A DNA stretch of 64,000 bases from Diploscapter coronatus (taxonomy: Eukaryota; Nematoda; Chromadorea; Rhabditida; Rhabditidae): positions 9,625,249-9,689,248 of the forward strand of contig OZ038423.1 in the NCBI GenBank assembly GCA_964036155.1, in the 5' to 3' direction. The stretch's first letter is position 1; each line of letters begins with the position of its first letter. Positions 28,101 to 41,400 of the stretch are shown piece after piece. A program made the position numbers and the translations under genes. The notes beneath the pieces are model-generated. The model was not told the DNA's origin and ran no database searches. It saw only the letters and a list, made by a program, of their open reading frames with translations.

Positions 28101-29829
28101 TGTTTCACTAAAATGAGAGGGCGCACGAGAACAAAGAACGTTTGCTCCGAAACGATCTCACGATATATCCCATCCGGTTTACGAGGTCTATCCCTATGTA
28201 CAAGAAAAGGATTCGTCACGCACCCTTGTAGTATTGTACTTTTACGCACACCCAAAAACGAACGTAAGGTACGCGAGTTTTACCTGCAAAAAGAAGTGAC
28301 AGTATTCAGAAAGGGTGAGTAGGAAAAAGTTCAATGAATAGGCTTGGGAACGGGGAAAGAAGGGTATCGAAATGAACACCACCCTTTTCAATGTCGGACT
28401 TTAAACCTATTGAACAATGTGAAGTAGGAAGTAGATTACTCGCTTTGACATGTTCACGAAATTGCCCTGAAAAAATGAATGAGGTAGATCAAAATCGAGC
28501 AAATTTCAACTCGGAAATAGCTAAATTCCTGAGAGATTATATTGAGTTACAAATCTCATTAGGTAAGACCTAGTTAGTAACGTCAGAAGATTATGAGCAC
28601 CAATGACTTCTGCAAATGACTGTCTGTCTGGGACATTCTTGCAAAATCCCCCTCTTCCTAATAGGCACAGACTGCAGGTGAAAAAGCCAAAATTATGCGG
28701 TATTCAATTTAGAAATTCTAAAATGAAATATTCTGTCTAAGAGAATAAGAGGACCGATCAGCTACTTTTCACGTGGTTTGGCAAAAGGCAGTTTCAGGTG
28801 GAAGTCAGAAAAGTATTTTCGTTCTGGTAGACACTTCGACTCAAAAACTCTAGAGACTAAATCGAATGTTGTCATGAAACTATGAAATACGTTTGAAAAG
28901 CTGAATATTTTGGGTAGGGTTTCAAGGATAACGATGTTTTTGTTCTAAAATTAGCAGTCCACGTAGGTTTCAAACATCGAAAGATCGGAGGATTAATGGA
29001 TTCCAGAGTTTACAAGGAAAAATTGGAAACATCGAAATTCTTTAGGCTGCGAAGGGAATGAAAGGCATCGATTGAAACCTCTAGGGTTGTGAAAAATGGC
29101 TGAAGTGACTGGGGCCTTAGTCGGAGTCGGGGACGGGCCCTGTGGCTAGAAGAACTGGGGGTAAGCAGCATCAGTTCTACAAAGAGAGGGAAGGGAGGGA
29201 AATAGAGGGGGTCTACGTGTTGGGACGAAAGAGGACGGCGACAAGCCGAGGCAAGTGAAAAGTGCAATCCTCTGATTCTTTTGCTCTCCGAGAGAAAAAA
29301 AGCTATTTCCACCCATCTTTCTCTTCTTTTCTTCTCATTTCTCGCTATTTCCCCCATTTTTTCTTTCCTGTCTGAGGAGGGGCGGACCCTCCCTCTGCAA
29401 TGGAGCGCGCTGTCTGAAGAGAGAGGGAAAGAAAAGAACTGCAGAAAAATGATCAAACGCCTGAAAAAAGCAGCAGAAAAGAGGGGAGCGGAAGAAGTAA
29501 GAGAGACATGCAAAAAAAACAGCCCAAGTCACGAGAGGAAGAGAGATGTAAAAATATAGAAAGAAAAGTGAAATATTAGAAAATTCTAGGGGAAAAGAAT
29601 AAAAAAAATGTTGAAGAAATAGTTCATGAACTATGGAGAATTAAGGAGGAAAGAACTGGGAAAATAGTGCAGGAAACAAGGGGAAAGGTGATTTCCCGGA
29701 AAAGGAATAGACACAGAGCGCGCTGAAGCAACAATTTCGGACATCAACGGAAACGAGGTACAGCCTCTTTTCTGTATCTCAGATTCGCATACTATTTCCT
29801 ATGTCCATTCTATCCCATTAAGCCGACGA

Positions 29830-30120
29830 TCAATCAATTTTATCATATCACCTTGATAAGAGGAGAAATTTCACTAAGCGATATCACGTTTGATATTTTA
29901 TCGATCAAGAATGTTTGATAGTTCATCAACTTTGACTAGGAATGGTATCGATAGAAGAGATGTTGATGACTTTATAAGAAAATATTAGATAAAGCGAATA
30001 AACTTGCGATAAGCTCGACTTATCGATCAACTACCATAAGTTTCTATCAGTTTTCTAGACGCTGCGGTAAGATCAGCCTTATCGAAAATCGGTTATCAGC
30101 TAGAACGCCTATCGAGAGAA
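29830..30120. promoter_or_regulatory. cluster of GATA-factor motifs in the daf-16 giant intron
   Basis: Reading both strands, about six WGATAR matches (TTATCA, TGATAA, TGATAG, AGATAA, CTATCA, TTATCA) and at least four CGATAA/CGATAG variants fall within about 290 bases. This is denser than the surrounding intron. GATA factors such as ELT-2 are known to act with DAF-16 in the worm intestine; use of this cluster is inferred. Confidence 0.4.
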
Positions 30121-33100
30121 ATTGACCTATCTAATTAGCTTCAGACTTCTCCAGATTCTTTGGTGCACAATGATACATTTGGCACGCAAAGACAGTTTTC
30201 CGAACAAATTAGAGAGTTCTGGGAATTGTGAGTTTTTATATAAATGATTGATTCAATTATTCCTGCAATTAAAATTGGAAGAAGGGTGTTTGATGGCAAT
30301 AAATGCCACATAAATTTTCATAAAGTGGCGGAATTTGATTGATAAGTCATGGGGTTTAACCGAAGGATGATGATGAGAGTTTGTGAAAATTGATTCAACC
30401 AGTTTAGCAACTCGTAGTGAATTCGGAAGTTCTGTAAATGAGTGGTTTCCTAATTCGCTTCGATTTTAGCGAATTATGAGATGACTTGGCCTTCTCGATT
30501 TCCCTCTGCCTTTCATTCTCTAAATTCAAAATGCTGTTTTCCCGCAGATTCAATCTCTTCCACTCTAACTATCTCGACTCGAAATACTATTTCATTGACA
30601 AGGATAGTAGCAAAAAAGTGCCATTGATTTTGTCGGACCGGTTTTTGCCCGACCACGACTTTTTGTGAATCGCGAGGAAACGCGAGTCCTTCATCGAATT
30701 TTATGTCAGCCTTCAATTCACTTTATCTCTCATCAATTTTCTCTAACGCAGAAATGTGTAATTCAAAGATCAACCAATCGGATTTCAGGATAAAAACTTC
30801 GAAATGATTTTTTAGTTTCAAAAGAAAAATCGCTTTTTATCAGGGAATTTTGATAATCATGAATCACCAACTAATGAAATTCAGAAATTCGTATAATGCC
30901 CATTTTTGGAAATCGCATAAAATCCTGAGACAATTCGGAAACATTTTCCTTGAATATCATGGATACAATTAGGATATTTTCACACAAGACTTCCTATCAA
31001 AATGTATTATTTCCGAGTATCCAGTAAGAGATGAGACGAATTTGTGCTCAATACGTAACTTCGGCTAATACGAATACAATATCCTTACATTAGGTTAAAT
31101 ACAAATAAAAATATCTTCATCATGTTATAGTTTAGAAGATTATTGGAGCAGGTGAATGCAAATTGATCAATTTTAGAGATTTGTATTGGTGAAATCTTAT
31201 ATCTAGCATTTTTCATTAACATAATCTTCATTACTACATTTCAAGAAACTCGTAGACATCTTTCACTTGAATTGCATCAGAATTGCGACACAACTAACAT
31301 GAAGTGATAGCAATTTCAGGAAAGTGTCTGATGAAACTATGAAAAACCTCTGCGTCTGCATAAATCGGTTATACCTCGGATTAGCGATATGTGAGGGATA
31401 GATTAAAAAAGCATGCATAAAATTGCAAACACGCGGAAATATAAGCTGCTCCGCCCATTTTTCTCAAATAAATTTTTGTGATTTGTATAGGATGGTCTCA
31501 AGTCACGCGGGCTTTTTATGCATTTTACTGCCTTTTGCAGGAGGAAAAATTTATGAGCTCGGAGGGGAGAAATGACGAAGAATTTTTAGAGTCCACAATA
31601 AAAAGCTTCAGCAGCAATAGTCTATAATTGGAAAATTGCTGCTACTAGCGTTATGGGATAGCATCATAATTTAATCTTCTAGCGTTGCGCTATTTTTGCA
31701 CACGCATATCTTTCATTTTTCTTTTAAATAAATGAACGTTCGGCAAATTTAGCGGCAACACTTTCAGCAAAAAAATGAAACGATTACTTTTTATCAAATC
31801 TATCTAAACCATGCAGAACTAGAAGATGCTATTTTAGTGAATCTTCTTAAATCAAGGATTAAAGGTCTCAACTATGGGTTGCTAAAGGATAATAATGGAA
31901 AGATTACGTAGACATGCATAAACAGAATAAAAATAGGAAACATGGTTTAATTAAATTACATTGGAAGTTCTTCGATTCAGCTTATTATTAGAATTCCGAA
32001 AATATCACAAATGTGAAATTAGTACAAAATAAGGATTTCTTAACCTAATTTACTTTGAACTTGATAACTTCGAAAAACTACAAATTATGATATCGTCTGT
32101 TTCCCGCGAAGCGACAGTTCTAAAAATGTCAATTCGTGAAAATTTTGAAAACAGCATCAAAACGAATTAACACGATGAAGGATGTCACTGTCACATCTTC
32201 ACTTATTTAGAACAGTCAAAATTTTCATTTTTTCCCGTTAAAATTCAATTATCTGATCGATTGATGGAGGAATTGGTTTTTATGGAAATGAAAATTTTGG
32301 CTGCTCCGAACGAATGAAAATGCATAAATGACATATTTTTCGTCATTTAATTCGCTTACATCTGTATCAAAAATGTTCACTAATTGCCATTTTCCTCAAA
32401 AACGATCACTTGGTGGGCACATGGTAGTTCAAAGTGAATAAGACCTTCAAAAGGTTGGTGCTCACTATCTCAGAATGTTCTTTTCAAGCTTTCAATGATA
32501 TAAAAAGTTTACTAATTTTAAAAATAATGAAACCTTCTAAAAGAGCACTTCAAAATAGTCGCATTTCATGACCAAATGACCAACCAAATGAATAGCCAAT
32601 GCACAAAATAATTGCCCAGTGGGCGAGGATCGGTTTGCTTAGCAGTCATCGCAAAAATTCAACAATGAAAATAGCAACGCGTCTCGTTTTCGCAAAATGA
32701 GAATAGGCTGGCACGATTTTGAGCAGGCGAATTCGTTCATTATGCTTTGGAAAGACAGCGCTGAAAAGACATGAAAGATATTTCAAACTCGGCCTTTATG
32801 AGCAGACATTTTCTTCTGACCACACTGGCACGACCACAAGAAGAATGATGCAACATAAATTGAGGTAGATGGCGAATTTGCCGGTGTCCTTTATAGAGGA
32901 CCACAACGGTCTCTTCCTCGCATGCACTTGATATTCAAATTCATGATAGAAACATTGAAGGCATTTGATACTACGTGAGTTTCTGACAGATTTACATTCG
33001 CGGGAAAAATCAGCCTAAAATATTCATAGGTGAAATGGAATCTAGGACAATAGCTAATCAAACATCGAGGAACAAAAATGGAAATGAGATCATCATCAAA

Positions 33101-36100
33101 AATCAAATTAAGCAATTATTACCACCAAAAATAATTATAATTTAGAGAGGTTTTGATTTTTTTTTTGCGAATAACGTAAAAGAAAATTAATTTTGAGAAA
33201 CTCACAAAATTCATAATCATTTTCGAAATTATTCTATTCCAAAACTAATCCCCAAAATGAATTTTATCACGAAAATATTGAAAGCGCCTTGATAAAATAC
33301 CAGATGAAATGAATTTACACAATCTGATTATGGGAGTGCTTTTCTCTCCGGGATATGTTCGAAAAGACTCTCGCTAATGTCTAGTGGTGGTTGCCCAATT
33401 ATTTTTTCTTGTGACGCGGCAAGGACTATCACTGTTGGGGTTTGAATTCTTGCAGACTCGAGGTTCATCCCCAAGAAGAATATACTCGACCACACGTGGA
33501 ATGAAGAAGGGTTGCTTTGATGGCTTCGATCGACTCGTAATGGCGGCAGAACATGAGATCAAATGAGAGATCGCGGGTATTTATAGATTTGGGACTAATG
33601 AAGGATAGGTTGATAACTTCGTATCGCCTCATGTTGCGTTCCATTGTGGATCCTTTCTAACTACACCCAAATAAATAAAGGAAAAACAAAGACGAACATG
33701 TTTGAAACTTGGACGCCCTCACAAAATCTATCCAAATCCGATTAGAGATTATACTATTGCCAAGTTTACTTGAAAGCTCACTGGAAAATCCTCGTGTTTT
33801 TCACGTAGAATCAACCAAGCAAATCGAGTGATACTCCCACTCGTCGTGGTTGCCAGACTGGGGAATCATGCGAAATTGCCGAATTATGCAAAACTCCTGG
33901 ATTTTCGTAAATACGTAAACATTGGACGTAGAATAGTATAGCATCAATTTGAAACAATAACTGATCAAAATTACTAAAATTCGTGACAAACATTAATTTA
34001 ACGAAACATTTGGCAAATTTTCAAATAAATTTAAGTTTTTTGATACTCGGAGAAAATGATTGCCGCCTTCTTATTTGTTATACTCGAAATTATATGTCCG
34101 AAAGACCCACTTTATATACGATTTCCTCTAAAACCAGAAATCTTATAAGTAATTATTAATGCTCGTGCATAGATTATCATATCATTTATCTTTCTCAGAG
34201 CTTTTAATATCTCACATAGGGGTTAGAGTTGTAGTTTAATTTTAGAATATTTAGAAGATTGTGTCCATTTGTGTTCTAACTTTTCCTCTTAAATATTCAA
34301 GAAAAACTTAACAAAATCCTAACGGAACTTTTTGTTATTTTATCATCGGAAAAAGTAATCGAAAATTTACGCGTTTCTTTCAAACCAGTGACTTGCATTA
34401 GCATTTGAGCATGGCTTGTGATCGAGTTTTCTGATCAACTCATTATTAGGAATTCACCTAGGGGATGCGGCCAGGGACTCTGAGCATAGTTCGTGTCAAT
34501 TATTAAGCAGCTGAAAGGGTTTGAGATATCTTCGCCTAAAAAGGAAGCAGCGAAGAGAAAGAGCAAAAACGAAGAAGGCAGCGGCAGAGCTCTCGGCGAC
34601 AAAAAGTGCACCCGGCACGGACAAGAGCTGAGAAAAATGAAAAAAGCTGAAAAGTAGACAAAAAACCAACCCGAGAACTCCTAATAAAGGGATTTTCTGA
34701 TGAAAATCTCCCTCAGTTTCATTTCATTCCATTTTGCTAAGTCAAAATTAACCAAGTTAAATATGAATAGCCGACTTGTTTACACGATGTAGAATTCCCT
34801 GACTTTTAGTCGCAGGATTGTAGGAAATTTTGAAACACAAATTGTTGAAACTAATGAATTGAGGTCAAATACAAACTAAAAATAGAAGAAATTTTCAAAT
34901 GGTGGAGACAAATCTCGTCATGTTTTGATGCTGTTGAATAATATTCTAGAAAAAAACATCAAATATGAATCTTGTAAATACACAAGCGTTTAACTAGAGA
35001 ATGCAACTGCTCAAATTTGAATAGCGCTTGTGCTCTCTATGTATAAGAATAACAGACTAAAAGTTGACCGAAAACTATGTCAAGATAATAGCAAAATTTG
35101 ATAAAAAAAACGTTAGATACTTTCAAAAATCTCTTTGCAACTAGTGAATTTTTGCAGTTCCATAAAGTAGGGATCAAACATGGCCTTTTTGTCCTCATAT
35201 AATTTGCAAAGTCCATTTGCATGAGTGCATTTTGCCTGTTAATCCTTTTCTATCCTTGAAAAAGCGTCTGTGAATCATCCCAGTGAAGTTCTGCAAGTCG
35301 AGAACAAAGAACTATGGAATCTCGTGCTTCAAAGTTGGAGAATAACAAACTAATCCTTAGTGTTCAACTGATAAAGCTGATAAAATGACAAAGAATATTC
35401 ACTTTTTCCATTTATCCCCTTCATGTGATTATGAAGCTGTAAAGGATAAAAGAAATGGCACCGTTGTTTGGACTATGAACTGATCAATTGCGTCGCCCTA
35501 TTAGTCGTTCATCTCAGATTTTTAGCAGGAATAGAACATACCCTAACAGGGATTTGATAAAATGCACCATGATAATAATTACTAAAACAATAAATAATTG
35601 CACACAAATTTAGCGTCAACACAGATAAGTCCCCAATTCCATTTGATTCGGGGATTCGCTAATTGAAAATTGTTGGAAATAAACTAACTTCCGATAAGTG
35701 TCGCTAATTGGAGCTAGTGTAGGATGATAATAAGGTCACGGTCGTGCAATATATGGGCCCGAGTTGTTGAGGTAGAGCTCTCTGAAATTACGGTTTTTAT
35801 ATATTAGCTTTGATGATTGTAGGTTACCTATACGACGACGCGCGCCCAAATGAAGCACTTCTGACTTTCTGAGCCTCGCCAGTGTTGTTGAAAAAGTCAC
35901 TTTCTTCTCAAATTTAAGGATCTTTATCATCTCAAAAAGTATGTTATACCTTTGATGTTGAACGACTGCATCGCATTTTCGCTATTAGGTTTCTGGAGTG
36001 TCGCAATTGATGGTAAAGAAAGCATCGATGATGAACTAGCATTTAGTGATTCTAAAGACGTGGTGCACTAAAAGTTCTTTTTCTGGACTCAAATTGACGC

Positions 36101-36216
36101 ACAGAAACTTTGCGACGTTTAGACATGATCTTGCCAAGTCGAACTTGCACTTCTCAAGTTTCATTATCTCAATGCAACAAGATTTTTCGATGAGCAGCTA
36201 AATTCGAAGAATTTAC

Positions 36217-36270
36217 CTGTAGTGACGGCAACGAATTCGATGCAGTTGTGGTGTCAAGTAGTGGGGTCAT
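36217..36270 (-). CDS. daf-16: candidate distal first exon of daf-16 (d/f-like isoform)
   Basis: On the minus strand an ATG at 36270 opens 18 codons (MTPLLDTTTASNSLPSLQ) and ends at a good CAG/gtaaat donor in phase 0. The phase-0 acceptors at 16507 or 16477 would join it to the Pro/Gln-rich a-type exon. C. elegans daf-16 is known to have a distal promoter (d/f isoforms) upstream of the a promoter, with a very long first intron. The reading also continues upstream of the ATG as a proline-rich run (YHPPPPYQP) for about 20 codons before a stop. The short length and the 20-kb gap keep confidence modest. Confidence 0.4.
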
Positions 36271-38441
36271 TGGCTGATAAGGCGGGGGCGGATGATAAAG
36301 AGGAGTCGTTTGAAAGGCGCAAGTCAAAAGTCAGACTGCCCGTTACCTTCTTGCCATCTCTGGTCTCTCAGCTGGAGTTCATTTTCGTCTTTTCGTCGTT
36401 GGTACGACTATGTGGCTATGCGTCTCTTCACACGCGCATCCCATATTCATCTTTCTATTTTCATTTTCTGCCTCGATCCTCACCCGTTTCGATTCTCTAA
36501 TTTCGCCACGGTCTCTCATCTGTTCCCTTTTTTTTCTTTCGAAGCTACCCTCATGGCAAAAACCATTCGCCTCCATGCGCCCTCGTCAACAATAGAGTCA
36601 GAGTCAAGCGAGAGGAGAGGACCTTCAGGCATGTAACATTTCGTCTCTCTGACACCCTCTTCAAGCTTCACTATCCCTGAAATCCTCTACTATTTCCCCA
36701 TATCTTTATACACCAGGCTTCATTCAGTCGGGCTGACTTTCCTTATTTTATGCGCGCGCTTACATCCTTTCAAATGGCAATTTCCAAAATTGAGACCCCC
36801 AGCGGTTGAACAATGAAAATACGCCCAGCAAATTTTCGCGAACTCACATCAAATAACCACGAATTTCTGGACCTTTGAATCAAGAGCAGGAGGGCAGACA
36901 ATATGAAACCAAGTGACTGCGTGAATTCCCGAATTATTACCGAATAGAGGAGTTCTGAATTGTTGAATATTTACCGCACCGACACCACGATAAAATTTCG
37001 ACAATATGATGAGAATGATAAAATATTGCGGAATTATGGCTTATTAGTGCGTAGAAAGGAATTTTGACGATTCACTACATGATAATATGAAGCTAGAACA
37101 CTAATAACATCGTCAAAGATTGAAGCTAGAAATTTAATTTTCGAGATTTTCCAAAGTTGAATAACGGGCGAAATGACTTTCAACTCATACTTTCCCTTTC
37201 CTGTAAAGATAAATGGGAAAATAAGTGGCGACAAATAATCTTCAACCTGAACCAAACTATCAGTTTTATAGGCAAATTCAGGAAGTGATTATAAGATCAA
37301 AACGTTTTTTCGAAAATATTTTACCAAATCAAAAATGATTCAAGCAATGTTTGCACGCTAAAACGACAGCTTTACCTGATAAAGCTTCCTTTCTGCTGCA
37401 AATTTCGAACGCTTTTCTATCGCTCGACTGTTTGGTCGTACCTGGGGGTAAGTGCACCGATTTCCCAATATGTTTTCGAAATTATCACCTCCTGTTTTGA
37501 GCTTCTATCTTTCAACATAAAACTTGATTTCCTCTCGCTTATAAATGATGAAAACAAGATGTACGAGCATAGAAGTGTCTTCATAGATACGTTTTTTAAT
37601 GGTAGAAATCGTTGAGAATTTCAGACTTTAACCTGATAGGAAAGTATTAATAATAGTGATACATCGTAATTTTCATAAAGTGGAAACTTCAGCGATTCGA
37701 TATGTAGCTCATGTTTTCAACACACGTGATAATTTGAACAAACTCTGCAATCACTGGGTATGCTATTTAAAACTGCTGATAAAGCAATCACTGATTGAAG
37801 CAGACTTCTTAGAACACGACCGCAAAAACCCGCAGAAAAATAATATATTTTATCGAGAGAGAAAAAGAAAATATGCTCTTTCCTTTCTCGATATGTCATG
37901 CTATTTTTCTGTGGGTTGATTTGCGGGTCGCGTTTTGAGAAGTCTGGACTGAAGTATTACACTTATCAATTGTCTCTTTGGAATTACGATATGCATAAAG
38001 TAAGACATAGTGAGAAAATTAATTATCGTTACTGATAAGAATTTTTAAAGAAAATTATATTTTATGTGCACCTCTATCTGCTTATTACATTATTAATTAG
38101 TTTATTCATTCAGGGCAGCTTGGATTTTTCGCGACGTGCTATAATAGAATATTTATGTCGAAATACTGCCACATCAAATTTGCCTTTCAACACGTCGCGA
38201 CAAATTCAAATGGTCCTATTGATCTAAATTTGTTTATTATTAGTCTTCTTCATGTTATTATTAAATCAAAGAGCCATATATTATTTTTTATTTATTCATC
38301 ATTTGAACAATTCTCTCTCAACAAAGACAATTATAGCAGTAGAAAATTTGAGATCGACTCATAAATAAACTGATTATATGAAATCTAAAAATAATATATC
38401 TATTTAAATTTTTTTATAAATAGAACAATTGATATGGCGAT
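36271..38441. other. intergenic region between the daf-16 distal exon and the Patched-related gene
   Basis: No gene was seen. It holds the presumed distal daf-16 promoter (pyrimidine-rich around 36360-36700 on the plus strand), a long imperfect inverted repeat at 37777-37969, and the 3' UTR of the Patched-related gene next to 38442. Confidence 0.5.
37777..37969. repeat. about 190-bp imperfect inverted repeat
   Basis: The left arm (37777-37870) and right arm (37878-37969) pair in reverse complement with small gaps. CAGACTTCTTAGAACACGAC pairs with the right-arm strand CAGACTTCTCAAAACGCGAC, followed by CCGCA, AGAAAAATA and TATCGAGA matches towards a short loop. It could be a foldback MITE or a source of hairpin RNA. 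Confidence 0.6.
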
Positions 38442-41400
38442 TTATTTCCTTCGGAATTTCATGACTATCGGTTCAATCAATGAAAATACGCAAGGGACAA
38501 GAAGTAGTGCATGAATAACGCATAAAAACATGCAGATTATCATTGTCTTAGAAAATACCTGAAAAATTATCCAATTTTATATTTACTTGAAATTTATCAT
38601 AGAATCGTAGCTTTAAAAACCATTTTATCGCTAGATAGGACTAGGTTATAGTAAGGTTGGTTCTTCTAGATTATCATTTAGAATGGCGTATTCTTCATAT
38701 CCCAATTTCACCATAAACCCAAAGGTAGTTTAAAAAAAAAGACTTACATTAGACATGTAAACGTCCGTAAACTTGAGCGACAATACGCATAGACTCGTAC
38801 TGATCGATGCTTGAATCGCTGGGAAGCCTACTGAAGCGAGACAATGCAGCAATCGTCGTTCTGTATTAATTGGAGGTGCCAAATGTTGTCCTAAAATTTT
38901 CGAATGAAATTATGGAAATGAATCTACTATTGAGTTTTTTAAATGTTTTCTAGAAAATCATTATTCCCTCACCAGCAGTATGGTAGTGATAGCTGACGTG
39001 GGCCGGTACGTCAACCGAAAATCCTATCGAAATGATCAAAGCGGCCATCACAATAGGGTCCAAATCGGTGCCCGTCATGGAGAGAATGCCAAGAATTCCT
39101 GGAAACTGTTGGCTTTAAAAAATTTTGAGAAAGAAAATACCAATCATGATACTAGCGATGACTCCTGTAGCGACGCAAACCGTGAAGAAATCGTACATGA
39201 ACACGAAACAAACCAAAGCCATGCATCCTAGTGTTGCGGCTGCGGCCTAAAATTTCCCTATTGTGATTTGAATAACTCAGACAATTGAGTATCAGTGCCA
39301 TCCAAGATTATTCATCCTTACCTGCCAAGCATCAGTCGGAATATTGTCAATCAGATCGAGATAGATTCCGTCGTCAGAATAAACTGATACGTTCAAATCG
39401 GGGCTAAAATTTTATTTATTTATTATTATTATTTTTTTTTTAAATTTCGCCCGATTTATTTTCCTACTTGTACTTATCGATGATAGATCGCCACTGTTTG
39501 AGCATTACATTTCTCGCGGGCCATTCCTTGAGCTGCTCCCCTCTGAAGGCGAATGTCATGAAGAAGCGGTCGACTTGGATGGATCCACTGGATTTTTGTC
39601 TTTAATTTAAGCATTATTTTGATAAGTTTTGAACCTTGAGAGATTTTTGTGGAACCGCAAAAATCCCCTCCAGTAAGAGTATTCAGGCCACTCGATGAAA
39701 TCTGGGATGTTGTCGAGGTTGAGTACTGAATTTTGGAATTTCTTACGAAAGACTAAAGTTAGGATTGTGCTAGCAAAATTCTTTAATTCAGCTGTGCTCC
39801 CAACAATTCTGCTACAATTTAAACGTTACGTGAACTATTGTTGCTCTCCGTCTCCTCTTCGCCGTTTTCCATCTCTTTCATCGTTTTGTCGAACTTCTTG
39901 AAGTCCCTGAAACTTTGAATTTGAAAAGTCAATTATTCGAAAAAGTACCGAATGAAATAGTTCGTGCTCTGGTTCCCCCAAGCACCCGGAAGAGATTCCA
40001 TATCTCGGACAAAAGAATCTAGTCTGAAATACGAAAAATATGTTTGCTCAAGAAGAGATTTTACTGTGCAAGTCTCTTAGGATCGGAAATATTTCCTGGG
40101 TTACTCACGAACACTGAAGCTAGTGTGTAGTGAGGAACGATGTATTCAACTCGAAGATCATCCATCTGAAGCTTTTACCCTTCGTTTTATTGGGAATCTT
40201 TGAATTTGACCTCGATGAGCGATGAATCCGTCGAGAATAACTTCTTCGGGGTTAGATTGATTTGCAAAAGGGTTATGAACTGAAAAATCAACTCTTTCTA
40301 CTAACTGAATTAAGTTCTTTACATAGACGCAAAATCCGATATAAATGGCCCAAATCAGAACGCATATGAGTCCGAATAACCTGTTCGTAACCAGAGCGAC
40401 GTACTTATGCAGGAAGTTCGAAAAGAATGACTTTACATTGTCGTGGAAGGCGTTGTCTTTTTGCTGAAATTGTACAAGAAAATTAAACTCCCAAATTTTG
40501 GATTACCTTATCCGAATTGCTCTTGATGCTGTCTTCCTCGTCGCCACACGAGATCCTCTTCGTGTTCAGCGACTCTTGCTCACTCCTCATTTCGAAGGTA
40601 CCGGTGATTATCATTACGGCGGAATAGAATGTGATCTGTAAAATATCCCTTCTCAAAGATTTTGTCATCAATATTGATGAAGTGACGTGCACTAGAAATC
40701 TAGCTGATCTTCATTACCTGATATATGAAATCCACGAAGATGCAAGCCATGTTTCCATAGGCTAGCAACGTAACTTCCGGTGATCCAGTGTAAGTTCCAA
40801 CGCAATCCGCAAGAATATTTGTCAATGCACTGATCATGATTGCTGGGCCGGTGTCTTCTAGTACCTGAATGTAGTTTGGTGGTAAATCTCAAGAAAAAGC
40901 ATGGATATACTTCAGCCAATCGTTCTGTAGCCGAATCATCCTTGACTGGGTTCCTTCGTCGCTTCTGGGTCACCCTTTGCCAAGCGTGGATCATCAGATA
41001 CGCATCATCTACTCCGATGGAGAGCACGAGGAAGGGGGTTACAGCCAGAACTGATCCGAATCGAACACCGATGAGGAACAGACCACCCAAGCCTGTTCCG
41101 CATGCCATGAAAGGGCAAATGCAAGCGACGAGAGCGAGAGAGAGCTGGAATAATTGGTTTTTGAAGTCATTAACCGAAAGTGAGATTTTCATGAAAACAT
41201 TGCTGAAAGCATAAATTATTTCAGCGTTAATTTTGAGTCTAGGAAAATGGTGAAATTGAAACGAACCTTATGGATCGACACCTGCTGCATGTAAAGAGCC
41301 GACAAGAATGTCGTCGTGGTCGATACGACCGCCATGATCGCGAAGCCAATGGCCAAATACGGCAACAGAGACATTCCAGCCCGAACGACCTCGGATTCGA

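Larger units (their letters stand above)
16610..36216 (-). other. 19.6-kb region upstream of the daf-16 a exons, probable giant first intron
   Basis: No gene with recognisable protein content was found on either strand. It is AT-rich with several purine/pyrimidine-biased tracts (for example 22670-22880, 25850-25990, 27830-28060, 29160-29560). It holds one perfect FOXO octamer (19179-19186) and a dense run of GATA motifs at 29830-30120. In C. elegans the corresponding large introns carry the regulatory sequence of daf-16; a similar role here is inferred. Confidence 0.5.

Noticed and set aside
28113..28322. Open frames on both strands in a more complex, GC-richer patch
   Set aside because: No protein family or splice sites were recognised; it could be a dispersed repeat, but no second copy is in the window.
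29010..29560. Long open frames on both strands
   Set aside because: The patch is purine/pyrimidine-biased low-complexity sequence, which opens frames by chance.
30486..30716. Overlapping open frames on both strands
   Set aside because: Neither has a recognisable domain, an acceptor or a neighbouring exon; considered as a nested gene in the daf-16 intron and dropped.
40840..41214. 124-codon open frame on the plus strand
   Set aside because: It is antisense to the sterol-sensing-domain exon of the Patched-related gene.
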